NCBI GenBank assembly: GCA_015056495.1
Contig: SVGC01000027.1
Coordinates: 1-51,524 of the forward strand
Length of the DNA: 51,524 nt
Reading direction: 5' to 3'
Source of the DNA: Butyrivibrio sp.
Lineage (GTDB): Bacteria; Bacillota; Clostridia; Lachnospirales; Lachnospiraceae
Shown here: positions 33,375-41,816 of the stretch, one piece after another
How the letters are laid out: each line of letters starts with the position of its first letter
How positions within the stretch are numbered: position 1 is the first letter of the stretch
Made by a program: the position numbers and the translations under genes
The notes under the pieces: model-generated
Database searches by the model: none
Told to the model about the DNA's origin: nothing
What the model saw: only the letters and a program-made list of their open reading frames with translations

Positions 33375-34724
33375 TTAGTCACCTTTATGATGTTTTTCCA
33401 GATTAGCAAATTTAGTAAATTCTGGCATCCACAGCAACTCTACCGTTCCGATAGGGCCGTTTCTTTGCTTAGCAATAATGATCTCTGCGACACCTTTTTT
33501 CTCTGTATCTTTATTGTAATAATCATCTCGATAGATGAACATGACCATATCTGCATCCTGCTCGATAGCTCCAGATTCACGAAGGTCTGACAGCATAGGT
33601 CTGTGATCAGGTCTCTGTTCTACAGCTCGGGACAACTGTGAAAGTGCAACTACCGGAACATTCAACTCTCTGGCAAGAGCTTTTAGAGATCTTGAAATAT
33701 CTGAAATCTCCTGCTGTCTTGAATCTGATGCCCTACCATTACCGCTCATGAGCTGCAGGTAGTCGATCATGATTATCTTAAGATTATGCTCCATCTTGTA
33801 TTTTCTACATTTGGATCTTAGCTCCTGTATAGAAATACCAGGTGTATCATCTATGATGAGGTTGGATCCGCCAATAAGATCAGCACTCTCTATAAGTTTT
33901 TCCCAGTCCATGTCTGACATATTACCGGTTCGTATATGCTGTGAATCAACGTGTGATTCCATGGCGAGCAGACGGTTGACCAGCTGCTCCTTTGACATTT
34001 CCAGTGAAAAAATTGCTACAGTCTCATCTCTGTGGAAAGCCATATACTGCGCAATATTTAGTACAAATGCAGTTTTTCCCATAGAAGGACGGGCTGCGAT
34101 CAGGATAAGGTCTGAAGGCTGAAATCCCGCTGTATCATAGTCAAGATCTGTAAAGCCTGTAGGAAGTCCTGTAACAGAGCCCTTCTGCTTACTTGCTTTT
34201 TCAATCTTATTAAGAGAGTTCATTACTACCTGACTTATAGGGACAAATTCTCCAACATTTCTATTCTGTGTCAGCTGGAATACTCTTTTTTCCACATCAT
34301 TCAAAAGAGCTTCCATGTTGTCTGCTTCTGTATAGCAGCTGTTTATTGTATCTTCGCTGACATGGATCAGTCTTCTAAGGGTAGATTTCTCAGCAACTAT
34401 CTGAGCATAGTATTTAACATTAGCTGATGTAGGTACTGCTCTGACAAGATCAGTAATATATTCAAGGCTACTTACCTGTGGTGGCACATTTTTTTCTTTG
34501 AGCCTATTCTGCAACGTTACCACATCAACAGCCATACCCTGCTTATTCAGTTCCACCATGGTCTCAAATAAGGTTCCCAACTGGCGATTGTAAAAGTCAT
34601 CCCCCACAATTATCTCAGAAGCAACTTCGATTGCGTCCCTGTCCATGAGCATGGAACCTACAACTGATTGCTCTGCTTCGAGGCTGTTTGGCGATGTACG
34701 TCGAATTAGTGTATCTTCAGCCAT
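33375..34724 (-). CDS. dnaB: Replicative DNA helicase DnaB
   Basis: This 449-residue hexameric 5'-3' helicase unwinds the replication fork and recruits primase. The N-terminal domain (NSLEAEQSVVGSMLMD to about 150) is followed by the RecA-like domain with TGLPTGFTDLD, Walker A AARPSMGKTAF, the SLEMSKEQLVNRLLAMES helix, MIDYLQLMSGNG, ALSQLSRAVEQR and DLRESGAIEQDADMVMFIYR. No intein interrupts it. It follows rplI by 97 bases, with a modest hairpin between. The ribosome-binding site AGAAAGA is weak. Its loader candidates are encoded near 12.3-14.4 kb. Confidence 0.97.
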   Translation of the reverse strand: MAEDTLIRRTSPNSLEAEQSVVGSMLMDRDAIEVASEIIVGDDFYNRQLGTLFETMVELNKQGMAVDVVTLQNRLKEKNVPPQVSSLEYITDLVRAVPTSANVKYYAQIVAEKSTLRRLIHVSEDTINSCYTEADNMEALLNDVEKRVFQLTQNRNVGEFVPISQVVMNSLNKIEKASKQKGSVTGLPTGFTDLDYDTAGFQPSDLILIAARPSMGKTAFVLNIAQYMAFHRDETVAIFSLEMSKEQLVNRLLAMESHVDSQHIRTGNMSDMDWEKLIESADLIGGSNLIIDDTPGISIQELRSKCRKYKMEHNLKIIMIDYLQLMSGNGRASDSRQQEISDISRSLKALARELNVPVVALSQLSRAVEQRPDHRPMLSDLRESGAIEQDADMVMFIYRDDYYNKDTEKKGVAEIIIAKQRNGPIGTVELLWMPEFTKFANLEKHHKGD

Positions 34725-34772
34725 ATTCTTATCTTTCTTTTTCCATATTGTATATGTGTTCTAGTTACTTCA

Positions 34773-34800
34773 AACCAAAATCCGCAACAGATGCGGTTTT
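34773..34800 (-). terminator. Weak hairpin between rplI and dnaB
   Basis: On the minus strand AAAACCGCA and TGCGGATTTT flank a 5-base loop; the core stem is CCGCA/TGCGG. It may attenuate read-through from rplI into dnaB, but its T tract is only four bases. Confidence 0.35.
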
Positions 34801-34821
34801 ATCAGGCACTTTACCCTCAGA

Positions 34822-35268
34822 TCACAGTTCCTTTACAGATACTCTAAGTGTAGCCGTAACCTGTGGATGAAGCTTTACTGGTATTTCGTGTCCGCCAAAG
34901 GATTTGATCGGTTCCTGAAGCTGCATCTTTTTCTTATCAAGTTCAAGACCAAGCTGCTGTTTTGCTGCTGTAGCAATTTCCTTTGTTGATACTGAGCCGA
35001 ATACTCTTCCGCCTTCGCCGGCTTTCATCTTTACTTCTACAGTCTTTTCTTCAACCTTTTTCTTTAATTCCTGAGCTGCAAGAAGCTGATTTTCAGCTGC
35101 TTTTGCATCTCTCTTCTGCTGTATTTTTAATTCATTTAAGTTTTTTGCATTAGCTTCTACGCCAAGCTTCTTAGGAAGAACAAAATTTTTAGCATATCCA
35201 TCGCTAACCTTTACTATTTCTCCCTTTTTACCAAGTGATTTAACATCTTCTAATAAAATAACCTGCAT
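34822..35268 (-). CDS. rplI: 50S ribosomal protein L9
   Basis: The 148-residue L9 binds 23S rRNA near the L1 stalk base and has the two-domain layout. The N-terminal domain has [33 protein letters not shown], a long connecting helix follows, and the C-terminal domain contains [16 protein letters not shown]. It lies 33 bases after gdpP and ahead of dnaB, a gene order (gdpP-rplI-dnaB) widely conserved in Firmicutes. Confidence 0.97.
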   Translation of the reverse strand: MQVILLEDVKSLGKKGEIVKVSDGYAKNFVLPKKLGVEANAKNLNELKIQQKRDAKAAENQLLAAQELKKKVEEKTVEVKMKAGEGGRVFGSVSTKEIATAAKQQLGLELDKKKMQLQEPIKSFGGHEIPVKLHPQVTATLRVSVKEL

Positions 35269-35301
35269 TTTTACATCCTTCTTCCTGTTAAAACAAACAG
35301 A

Positions 35302-37359
35302 TCAAACGTTGAGTTCACCATTATCAATCATGGTATCAAGTGTCTGTTTGATAATATCAATAACCTGTTCTACATTCATATCTGCCATCTGACAGCCAGC
35401 CATATTCATATGTCCACCGCCGCCCATTTTTTCTGTAATAACCTGAACGTTGACTTCGTCAATTGATCTGGCGCTTACATATATCTCATTTTGGTACGGT
35501 GTACATACAAAGCTTGCCTTGATGCCTTTGATATTCAGAAGTTCATTGGCTGCCTGTGCGCCAACTACTGTCGGGCTTTGGAGACCTTCCCCTGCACAGA
35601 TTGAAATAGCAAATACTCCTCTGTAGATTTCTGCCTGACTAACTGCATCAGCTCTTGCCTTGTATTCTCCGGCATCTTCTCTGAACAGTTTTCTTACTCT
35701 AGTTACATCAGCACCATTTCGTCTCAAAAATGCTGCAGCTTCAAAGGTTCTTACACCTGTCTTATTCATGAAATTATTGGTATCAACCATGATTCCTGAA
35801 TACATACTGTCAGCTTCATCATTTTTGATCTTTACATCTTCACCTATGTACTGCAATATCTCAGATACCATTTCACATGCTGATGATGCATACGGCTCTA
35901 TGTAGGACAATGTAGCATTTTCAATTACTTCTGTACCCTGTCTGTGGTGATCCAGTACTACGATTGTCTTGCAGAATCTAAGAAGCTCCGGACATTCAGT
36001 AATACTTGGTTTATTAACATCCACAACGACCAATACAGTATTGTTATTGGCTACATCTATAGCCTGCTGATTGTTGATGATCATATCCTGCTCGTATTCA
36101 GGATTGTCTTTATACAGATCAACCAACGGTTTCATGGATTTAGTAACATCATTAAGAACAATATGGCATTTTCTGTTGAGTGTCTTGGCAATTCGATAAA
36201 TACCTACTGATGAACCAAAACTATCAACATCACCAAGTCTATGTCCCATTACTATTACAGTGTCTTTACTTGTAATGATTTCCTTAAGGGCATGAGCCTT
36301 AACTCTGGCTTTTACTCGAGTACTCTTTTCAACCTGCTGACTCTTACCTCCGTAATAAGTGATATTCTCAGGAGTCTTAACAACTGCCTGATCACCACCG
36401 CGGCCCAGGGCCAGATCTATAGCGTTTCTTGCAAATTCATAGTTCTGAGAATAGGATAGTCCATTCAGACCAATACCGATACTGAGTGTAACGGCCATCT
36501 CATTACCGATATTGACTGTCTTAACGTCCTCAAGCAGGTCAAATTTATTTTCACGCAGCTTATCGCAAGACATCTTCGGCATAACTACAAAATATTTATC
36601 TTTTTCAATTTTCTTGGCAATACCATCACAGCCTGCAATGTACTTGTTGATCTTTCTATCAATAAGAGCTGTCAAAAGAGATCTTCTGACTTCCTCTACA
36701 CTTTCAAGAGCCTCATCATAGTTGTCCAGGTATATAAGACCTGCAGCCAGGCTCTGATTATCAACTTCCTGAATGGCAAGTCTAAGTGCAGTCTGGTCAA
36801 AAAGATATATAGCTATAAGGTATCCCTCATAACCTCTGGCATCGATGATATCACTGTTGATTGCCATCTCATGTAAAGAGATCTTTTTAAGGCGTGCCTG
36901 GTAATAATTGTTCTCATATTCCAGTTCAATAACCGCTTCCTCTTCTTCAGAAGGAAACTTATCGGCAGTTATCTGTGGGAAAAGAGTAGTGATTGGTTTA
37001 TGGAATCCTTTTTCCTGATGTACTACTCTCTCAAAAGCAATGTTAGTCCACACTACTTTTCCGGTATCGTCCAAAAGAGCATTAGGAAGATCAAGCTCTC
37101 TCAAAAGTCTCTTCTGAATCTGCCCATACTGGGTAGCAAAGCTTATGAGCTCATTCATTATGATTGGCTTATTATAGAAATTCAGATAGAACAAAACTAT
37201 ATAATACAGTACTGTAAATACAGTTAGAATAAGCCCTGCAGAAAAGTCTATCGTATAAATAGCTAAATTTAGCAGTACAAGCAATATTCCTAAATACATG
37301 AAAGCATGCAAGTAGAAAAGCAGTCTCCCTTTTAGTCTGACTCTTGTATGTTTCTTCAT
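35302..37359 (-). CDS. gdpP: Cyclic-di-AMP phosphodiesterase GdpP
   Basis: GdpP hydrolyses c-di-AMP to pApA and so influences osmolyte transport and wall homeostasis. The roughly 685-residue protein has two N-terminal membrane helices (residues about 14-55), a PAS-like domain (about 70-160), a degenerate GGDEF domain (about 165-290, lacking a true GGDEF motif), then the DHH domain (VIVMGHRLGDVDSFGSS, VVVDVNKPS, VLDHHRQGTE). A DHHA1 domain with GGGGHMNMAG ends it. The frame is open to a GTG at 37392, but GGGGAG is best spaced for ATG 37359 (MKKHTRV), which is taken as the start. Confidence 0.95.
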   Translation of the reverse strand: MKKHTRVRLKGRLLFYLHAFMYLGILLVLLNLAIYTIDFSAGLILTVFTVLYYIVLFYLNFYNKPIIMNELISFATQYGQIQKRLLRELDLPNALLDDTGKVVWTNIAFERVVHQEKGFHKPITTLFPQITADKFPSEEEEAVIELEYENNYYQARLKKISLHEMAINSDIIDARGYEGYLIAIYLFDQTALRLAIQEVDNQSLAAGLIYLDNYDEALESVEEVRRSLLTALIDRKINKYIAGCDGIAKKIEKDKYFVVMPKMSCDKLRENKFDLLEDVKTVNIGNEMAVTLSIGIGLNGLSYSQNYEFARNAIDLALGRGGDQAVVKTPENITYYGGKSQQVEKSTRVKARVKAHALKEIITSKDTVIVMGHRLGDVDSFGSSVGIYRIAKTLNRKCHIVLNDVTKSMKPLVDLYKDNPEYEQDMIINNQQAIDVANNNTVLVVVDVNKPSITECPELLRFCKTIVVLDHHRQGTEVIENATLSYIEPYASSACEMVSEILQYIGEDVKIKNDEADSMYSGIMVDTNNFMNKTGVRTFEAAAFLRRNGADVTRVRKLFREDAGEYKARADAVSQAEIYRGVFAISICAGEGLQSPTVVGAQAANELLNIKGIKASFVCTPYQNEIYVSARSIDEVNVQVITEKMGGGGHMNMAGCQMADMNVEQVIDIIKQTLDTMIDNGELNV

Positions 37360-37502
37360 ATCAGGCATTCTCCCCGTTAGACAAATTACCACAATCCTTG
37401 GTTTTTATTATACACCATATACCCCATTAAGTTGAGTAGCAATTTAAACAACCCCTAATATTGCTTTTATGATATAGGTATTTTGTAGAATTTGTCATAA
37501 GC

Positions 37503-37537
37503 AAAAAACACCTTTTAGAATCACTTCTAAAAGGTGT
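37503..37537 (-). terminator. Terminator of the rpsF-ssb-rpsR operon
   Basis: On the minus strand ACACCTTTTAGAA pairs perfectly with TTCTAAAAGGTGT around GTGA, followed by TTTTTG. It is about 25 bases past the rpsR stop and separates it from gdpP. Confidence 0.92.
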
Positions 37538-37563
37538 CTTAAAAATCATATAATCACAAAAGA

Positions 37564-37827
37564 TTACTCTGCCTCGTATGGCATAAGTGCAAGGTGTCTT
37601 GCTCTCTTAATAGCAGATGTAAGCTCTCTCTGGTGCTTAGCGCAGTTTCCTGTAATACGTCTAGGAAGGATCTTGCCGCTCTCAGAAACGAACTTTCTCA
37701 GCTTTGCTGTATCCTTGTAATCAATAACGTTGTCTTTACCACAGAATACACAAACTTTCTTTCTTCTGTGCATTCCGCCCTTTCTCCTAACTGGAGCATC
37801 GGTCTTGTCAGACTTATTGAAAGCCAT
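37564..37827 (-). CDS. rpsR: 30S ribosomal protein S18
   Basis: The 87-residue S18 pairs with S6 on the 30S platform. Conserved core segments are [48 protein letters not shown]. It is the zinc-binding (C+) form, with CVFC near the N-terminus and C-x2-H (CAKH) further on. The frame extends six codons, but AGGAGGTAATGAG directly precedes ATG 37827. It is the last gene of rpsF-ssb-rpsR. Confidence 0.97.
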   Translation of the reverse strand: MAFNKSDKTDAPVRRKGGMHRRKKVCVFCGKDNVIDYKDTAKLRKFVSESGKILPRRITGNCAKHQRELTSAIKRARHLALMPYEAE

Positions 37828-37887
37828 CTCATTACCTCCTGTCAAAATCAGTTAACGAACAGTTATAGTGATATAAACTGTATATTT

Positions 37888-38358
37888 TTAGTTGAATGGT
37901 AATTCTTCATCAATTCCATCAGGAATATTCATGAATCCATCACCTGCAGCTGCAGGTCTCTCATCATTAGATGGAGCAAAACCTGAATTTGAACTATGAG
38001 ATTCATATCCTCCATTATTACCTGAAGAATTCTTACTCTCAGCAAATTCCTGATCTTCTGCAACTACGTCTGTAGTATATACTTTCTGACCGTCTTTATT
38101 TGTATAGCTACCTGTCTGGATACGACCAGTAACTACGACTTTAGTTCCCTTTTTAAGATATTTCTCTGCAAATTCTCCAGCCTTACCAAAAGCTACAATG
38201 CCGATAAAATCAGCTGTCTGAGCATCTGGATTATCTCTTCTCTGGAATCTTCTGTCTACTGCAAGTGTATATCTTGCAACTGCTGTATTGCTTTCGCCCT
38301 GTGTATATCTTACCTCAGGATCTCTTGTTAAACGTCCCATAAGTATAACTTTATTCAT
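37888..38358 (-). CDS. ssb: Single-stranded DNA-binding protein
   Basis: The 156-residue protein has the SSB OB-fold (MNKVILMGRLTRDPEVRYTQ, VARYTLAVDRRFQR, FIGIVAFGKAGEFAEKYLKKGTKVVVTGRIQTGSYTNKDG). A flexible Ser/Asn/Gly-rich tail (about 112-145) leads to the acidic C-terminal tip DGIDEELPFN, which binds replication and repair proteins. It lies between rpsF (20-base gap) and rpsR, the classical arrangement. Confidence 0.97.
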   Translation of the reverse strand: MNKVILMGRLTRDPEVRYTQGESNTAVARYTLAVDRRFQRRDNPDAQTADFIGIVAFGKAGEFAEKYLKKGTKVVVTGRIQTGSYTNKDGQKVYTTDVVAEDQEFAESKNSSGNNGGYESHSSNSGFAPSNDERPAAAGDGFMNIPDGIDEELPFN

Positions 38359-38377
38359 ATTTTTCGTCCTCTTCTAT

Positions 38378-38668
38378 TTAAGCCTCGTCCTGTCTAACGC
38401 ATAAATATCTGATGACACCGTCCACGATGCGGACACGCTTCTCAAGTTCAGCTGGTGCTGTGCTTTCAGCTTCGAACTGGATGAAATAGTAGAAGCCTTC
38501 ATTCATCTTCTGAATTTCATAAGCAAGCTTCTTCTTACCCCAGTCGTCAACATTCGTAATCTGACCGCCAAATCTCTCGATCAGAGCCTTGCACTTATCA
38601 ACTGCTGCAGCTCTAGCGTCATCTTCGATTTTTGCACTAACAACAATGGCTAATTCGTATTTGTTCAT
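38378..38668 (-). CDS. rpsF: 30S ribosomal protein S6
   Basis: The 96-residue S6 starts MNKYELAIVVSAKIEDDARAA and has NVDDWGKKKLAYEIQKMNEGFYYFIQFEAE, both typical. The frame remains open 34 codons upstream through the promoter and leader. AAGGAGGT lies ten bases before ATG 38668, and this start gives the normal family length. It leads the rpsF-ssb-rpsR operon. Confidence 0.97.
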   Translation of the reverse strand: MNKYELAIVVSAKIEDDARAAAVDKCKALIERFGGQITNVDDWGKKKLAYEIQKMNEGFYYFIQFEAESTAPAELEKRVRIVDGVIRYLCVRQDEA

Positions 38669-38699
38669 GCTATTTGTTACCTCCTTTTGGTCTCTGGCC

Positions 38700-38716
38700 C
38701 ATAGTATCAGTCTATG
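38700..38716 (-). promoter_or_regulatory. Leader hairpin upstream of rpsF
   Basis: On the minus strand CATAG and CTATG flank a 7-base loop, between the predicted rpsF transcription start (about 38735) and the ribosome-binding site. In many bacteria an S6:S18 complex represses this operon by binding its leader. The stem position fits, but I do not see the canonical CCG-bulge motif clearly, so the link is tentative. Confidence 0.3.
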
Positions 38717-38741
38717 AGCAAGGAATTTATCACAGTTTTTG

Positions 38742-38770
38742 ATATTATCATAATCATGAGTATAAATCAA
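38742..38770 (-). promoter_or_regulatory. Promoter of the rpsF-ssb-rpsR operon
   Basis: On the minus strand TTGATT (38770-38765), 17-base spacer, TAATAT (38747-38742), with TGA before the -10 giving an extended -10. It yields a leader of about 65 bases. Confidence 0.6.
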
Positions 38771-38890
38771 GCAAAATTTCAGTATTTCTTAAAGTCTGAC
38801 AATTCGGAGGTTTGTGTCTTTTCTACAGCTCAATTCTGCATATTCTTTTATTCCATATGTTTATCAATTAATGGTTGCATGTATCAAAGC

Positions 38891-39070
38891 TCATTGTTTT
38901 CTGATTCCTTTGATACTCTTTTCAACAGTTTTTCTTGGAATCATGATCTGATGTCCACATCCAAGACATTTCAACCTGAAATCCGCACCTGTCCTGAGTA
39001 CTTCCCACTCATAACTTCCACATGGATGTTGTTTTTTTAGTTTTACAATATCTCCAACTGCTATTTCCAT
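38891..39070 (-). CDS. DUF951 family small zinc-ribbon-like protein
   Basis: A 59-residue protein starting MEIAVGDIVKLKKQHPCGSY, with EWEVLRTGADFRLKCLGCGHQIMIPR in the middle. The pattern DIVxLKKxHPCG...EWEVLR.G.D...KCLGCG...PR is that of the DUF951 family of Firmicutes. Three cysteines (HPCG and CLGC) and a histidine could bind zinc. AGGTGG lies just before ATG 39070. It sits upstream of rpsF in the same orientation, as DUF951 genes often do, but a separate promoter for rpsF lies between. Function unknown; involvement in translation or nucleic-acid binding is only suggested by context. Confidence 0.9.
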   Translation of the reverse strand: MEIAVGDIVKLKKQHPCGSYEWEVLRTGADFRLKCLGCGHQIMIPRKTVEKSIKGIRKQ

Positions 39071-39142
39071 TTTCCACCTAGTAAGATAACTTTTTGTTTA
39101 TTTTTCATAGGAACATATCCTGTTAACTGCAGCATATTTTTA

Positions 39143-39871
39143 TCACAGCTGATCCAATATCTCCCCGATCGGTCCCTGTAGTACCAGATCTGCCTGTGAA
39201 TCTCGAGGCGTAGCCTGCTTATTGATAAGTACCAGCTTATTGCCTCTATAGTAATCTATTAGTCCTGCTGCCGGATAAACAGCAAGGGAAGTTCCTCCTA
39301 TAATAAGTACATCTGCTTCGGACAGGTATCTGACTGCTTCTTCCATTGTATTCATATCAAGGCTTTCTTCATATAATACAACATCAGGTTTTATCCTGCC
39401 TCCACATTCACAATGTGGTACGCCTTCTGCCTTGGCCATAAAGTCAAAATCGTAGAATTTCCCACAACTTTCACAGTAGTTTCTATGGACACTTCCATGA
39501 AGTTCAAGGACTTTCTTACTTCCGGCCAGCTGATGAAGGCCATCTATATTCTGAGTTATTACTGCCTTTAATTTACCTTCTTTTTCCCACTCCGCCAGCT
39601 TTTTATGTGCCTTGTTAGGTTCTATTCCTTGTACAAGAAGTTTGTCCTTGTAGAATTTGAAAAACTCTTCCGGCATTCTTTTGTAAAAAGTATGGCTGAG
39701 TATCTGTTCAGGCGGATATTTGTACTTCTGATGATATAAACCATCTTCACTTCTAAAATCCGGCACTCCGCTTTCTGTAGATACACCGGCACCGCCAAAA
39801 AAGACTATATTATCAGTCTCATCAATTATCTTTTTTAGTTCTGCTATTTTTTCCTGTAATGACTCTTCCAT
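39143..39871 (-). CDS. cobB: NAD-dependent protein deacylase, sirtuin family
   Basis: The 242-residue protein is a Sir2-type enzyme that removes acetyl or other acyl groups from lysines using NAD+. It shows GAGVSTESGVPDFRS (NAD binding), TQNIDGLH, the catalytic His in LELHGS, four zinc-ligand cysteines (CESC about residues 123-126 and CEC about 144-146), and GTSLAVYPAAG. Its length is that of small bacterial sirtuins. AAAGGGGG precedes ATG 39871. It is followed closely by the DUF951 gene on the same strand, and upstream is the terminator of the solute-binding-protein gene. Confidence 0.94.
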   Translation of the reverse strand: MEESLQEKIAELKKIIDETDNIVFFGGAGVSTESGVPDFRSEDGLYHQKYKYPPEQILSHTFYKRMPEEFFKFYKDKLLVQGIEPNKAHKKLAEWEKEGKLKAVITQNIDGLHQLAGSKKVLELHGSVHRNYCESCGKFYDFDFMAKAEGVPHCECGGRIKPDVVLYEESLDMNTMEEAVRYLSEADVLIIGGTSLAVYPAAGLIDYYRGNKLVLINKQATPRDSQADLVLQGPIGEILDQL

Positions 39872-39972
39872 GTTTCCCCCTTTCAGATGTGTTTTTTCCC
39901 AAACAATATTATACTATGCTTCTATATTATTGCGCATCCTAATCAGAGCGTTTTTTCTCCTAAAAAATATAA

Positions 39973-40001
39973 TAAAAAACCCTCTGCATTTCTGCAGAGG
40001 G
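39973..40001 (-). terminator. Terminator of the sugar ABC transporter operon
   Basis: On the minus strand CCCTCTGCA pairs perfectly with TGCAGAGGG around GAAA, followed by TTTTTTATT. It lies 18 bases past the solute-binding-protein stop. Confidence 0.93.
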
Positions 40002-40019
40002 CATAATAGTCAGTATATA

Positions 40020-41768
40020 TTACTGAAGTCTTGTTGTAAGGCCTTCATCAAAGAGTGACTGTCTCTCATCGATTACTTCCTGGTATCCTGCATCAAGATA
40101 CTTCTGTGAAAGTTCATCGTAAAGTGCATCGAACTCTTCTGGAGCACACATTACAAGCTGATCTCTAAGTTCTGGATATACGCTTTCCTTAAGCTCTGTA
40201 CCATACTCTGTTACAGATTCAAGAGAAGAAGCGAACAAGCAGTCTACATTAGCGTAGCCTGACTCGTAAAGAGCAAGCTGGCCCTTGTAGTTTGCAAGAA
40301 GGTCATCGTAGAAGTCTTCAGGAAGTCCCTGAGGAGTGATTGCTGCGATATCTTCTTCAATGCTACCAAATGACTTAGAAGCTGTAACGATCATCCAGTA
40401 GTCAACGTTGTTGTTGTGACCCTGCTGTTCTTCAAGACCTGTCTGATCAGCTACTGCAACTGGGTTTCCATCTTCGCCAACTGTGTAGTTAACGCCTTCA
40501 ATACCCCATGTCATTGTGAAGAGGTTCTCTTCCTGTGACATCCATTCCATGTACATCATAGCAGCCTTCATTTCGTCTTCTGTAGCATCGTTAGCAAATG
40601 CAACCATTGCACCGAATACGTTGTTTGGTCTGAAAGAGTTGCTTGATCCCCATGTCTCATCCTGGATCCACTGATCTGAGCATACGCATACGCCAAGATC
40701 TGCATCTGGGTTAGCTTCATAGAATGAGTTAAGTACGTTCATTGTTGATGAAACATAACCTGACCATGTAAATGCCTTACCGTTGATGAAGTCAGCTTCA
40801 ACTTCTGAAGCATCTCTTAAGTAATATTCTGGGTTAATGTATCCATCATTGTAAAGTTCATTCTGGAACTTAAGGAATCTCTTCTGAGCTTCTGTTGAAA
40901 GAGCTGGGATCTGATAGTCACCAGTTGTTGCCCATGTTGTCTCATCCTGTGGATAATCTCTCCAACCATAGTTCTGATCAGCACCAGCGCCTGATACCTT
41001 AGAACCTGAAAGTGGATACTCATGTCCATTCTCTACAAGTTTAGCATACAGTTCAAGGAGTTCTGATGTTGTTGAAGGATATTCATCATAACCAGCTTCC
41101 TTTAACCAGTCTTCACGATAGAATGTTACGAATGTGTAGTTTGTATTACCATATGGTCTCTTACCAAGAAGAAGGTAATCTTCTCCGTCAAGCTTTGTAT
41201 ACGCTGTAAGACCATTTTCTTCCATTGCTGCCCAATATGTTGGAGCAATTGTCTTAAATGTTTCTACATCGTATGGCTGTAAATAACCATCAGCCTGCCA
41301 TGTAGCCAGCTTATCATAGTCATATTCCATACAGATTGTTGGAAGATCCTGACCAGCTGCAAGCATAGCGTAGTCTGTCATAACATCACTTCTTGTGATT
41401 CCAACATATTCAACCTTGATGTTATAAGCATCACCGAAGTTTTCCTGTACCCAATTTGTCCAGTAGTTGTTCTCAACATCTGAACATCCGTTACCAGCAT
41501 CACCTCTGTCATAAACAGGGATCTGAATTGTAACTGTATCAGCGAATGGCTCCCAACCTTCCATTCCTGCTACTGCATCTGTCTCAGCTACTGCTTCTGT
41601 TGCTTCTGTTGCTTCAGCTGCTGCCTCTGTAGTAGCTGTCTCAGTAGCTGTTTCTGCTGTATCTGTAGTAGTTGTCTCTGTTGTGCTGCTACATCCAGCA
41701 AGTGTTCCCATTACCATAGCACCTGTAAGAGCTACAGCAAATGTCTTCTGAAGAGTATTCTTCTTCAT
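40020..41768 (-). CDS. Sugar ABC transporter solute-binding lipoprotein (LplA-like)
   Basis: The 582-residue lipoprotein captures a carbohydrate outside the membrane for its ABC transporter. The signal peptide ends in the lipobox LAGC (Cys26). A Thr/Ala/Glu-rich linker (about residues 27-68) spaces the binding domain, which resembles the large family of oligosaccharide-binding proteins (LplA/YtcQ-type) found with GH105 genes. It is the last gene of the operon, 48 bases after the second permease, and is followed by a strong terminator. No ATPase gene is present, so a shared MsmX-type ATPase is presumed. The ligand is inferred from GH105/GH112 nearby to be a pectin-derived oligosaccharide. Confidence 0.92.
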   Translation of the reverse strand: MKKNTLQKTFAVALTGAMVMGTLAGCSSTTETTTTDTAETATETATTEAAAEATEATEAVAETDAVAGMEGWEPFADTVTIQIPVYDRGDAGNGCSDVENNYWTNWVQENFGDAYNIKVEYVGITRSDVMTDYAMLAAGQDLPTICMEYDYDKLATWQADGYLQPYDVETFKTIAPTYWAAMEENGLTAYTKLDGEDYLLLGKRPYGNTNYTFVTFYREDWLKEAGYDEYPSTTSELLELYAKLVENGHEYPLSGSKVSGAGADQNYGWRDYPQDETTWATTGDYQIPALSTEAQKRFLKFQNELYNDGYINPEYYLRDASEVEADFINGKAFTWSGYVSSTMNVLNSFYEANPDADLGVCVCSDQWIQDETWGSSNSFRPNNVFGAMVAFANDATEDEMKAAMMYMEWMSQEENLFTMTWGIEGVNYTVGEDGNPVAVADQTGLEEQQGHNNNVDYWMIVTASKSFGSIEEDIAAITPQGLPEDFYDDLLANYKGQLALYESGYANVDCLFASSLESVTEYGTELKESVYPELRDQLVMCAPEEFDALYDELSQKYLDAGYQEVIDERQSLFDEGLTTRLQ

Positions 41769-41816
41769 AACAAATCCTCCTTTTGTTTTATATAATTAAT
41801 CCCCCTTTGGGAAAAA

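Noticed and set aside
38714..39040. 108-codon plus-strand frame
   Set aside because: It is antisense to the DUF951 gene and the rpsF promoter. The minus-strand 59-residue protein has the recognisable family pattern.
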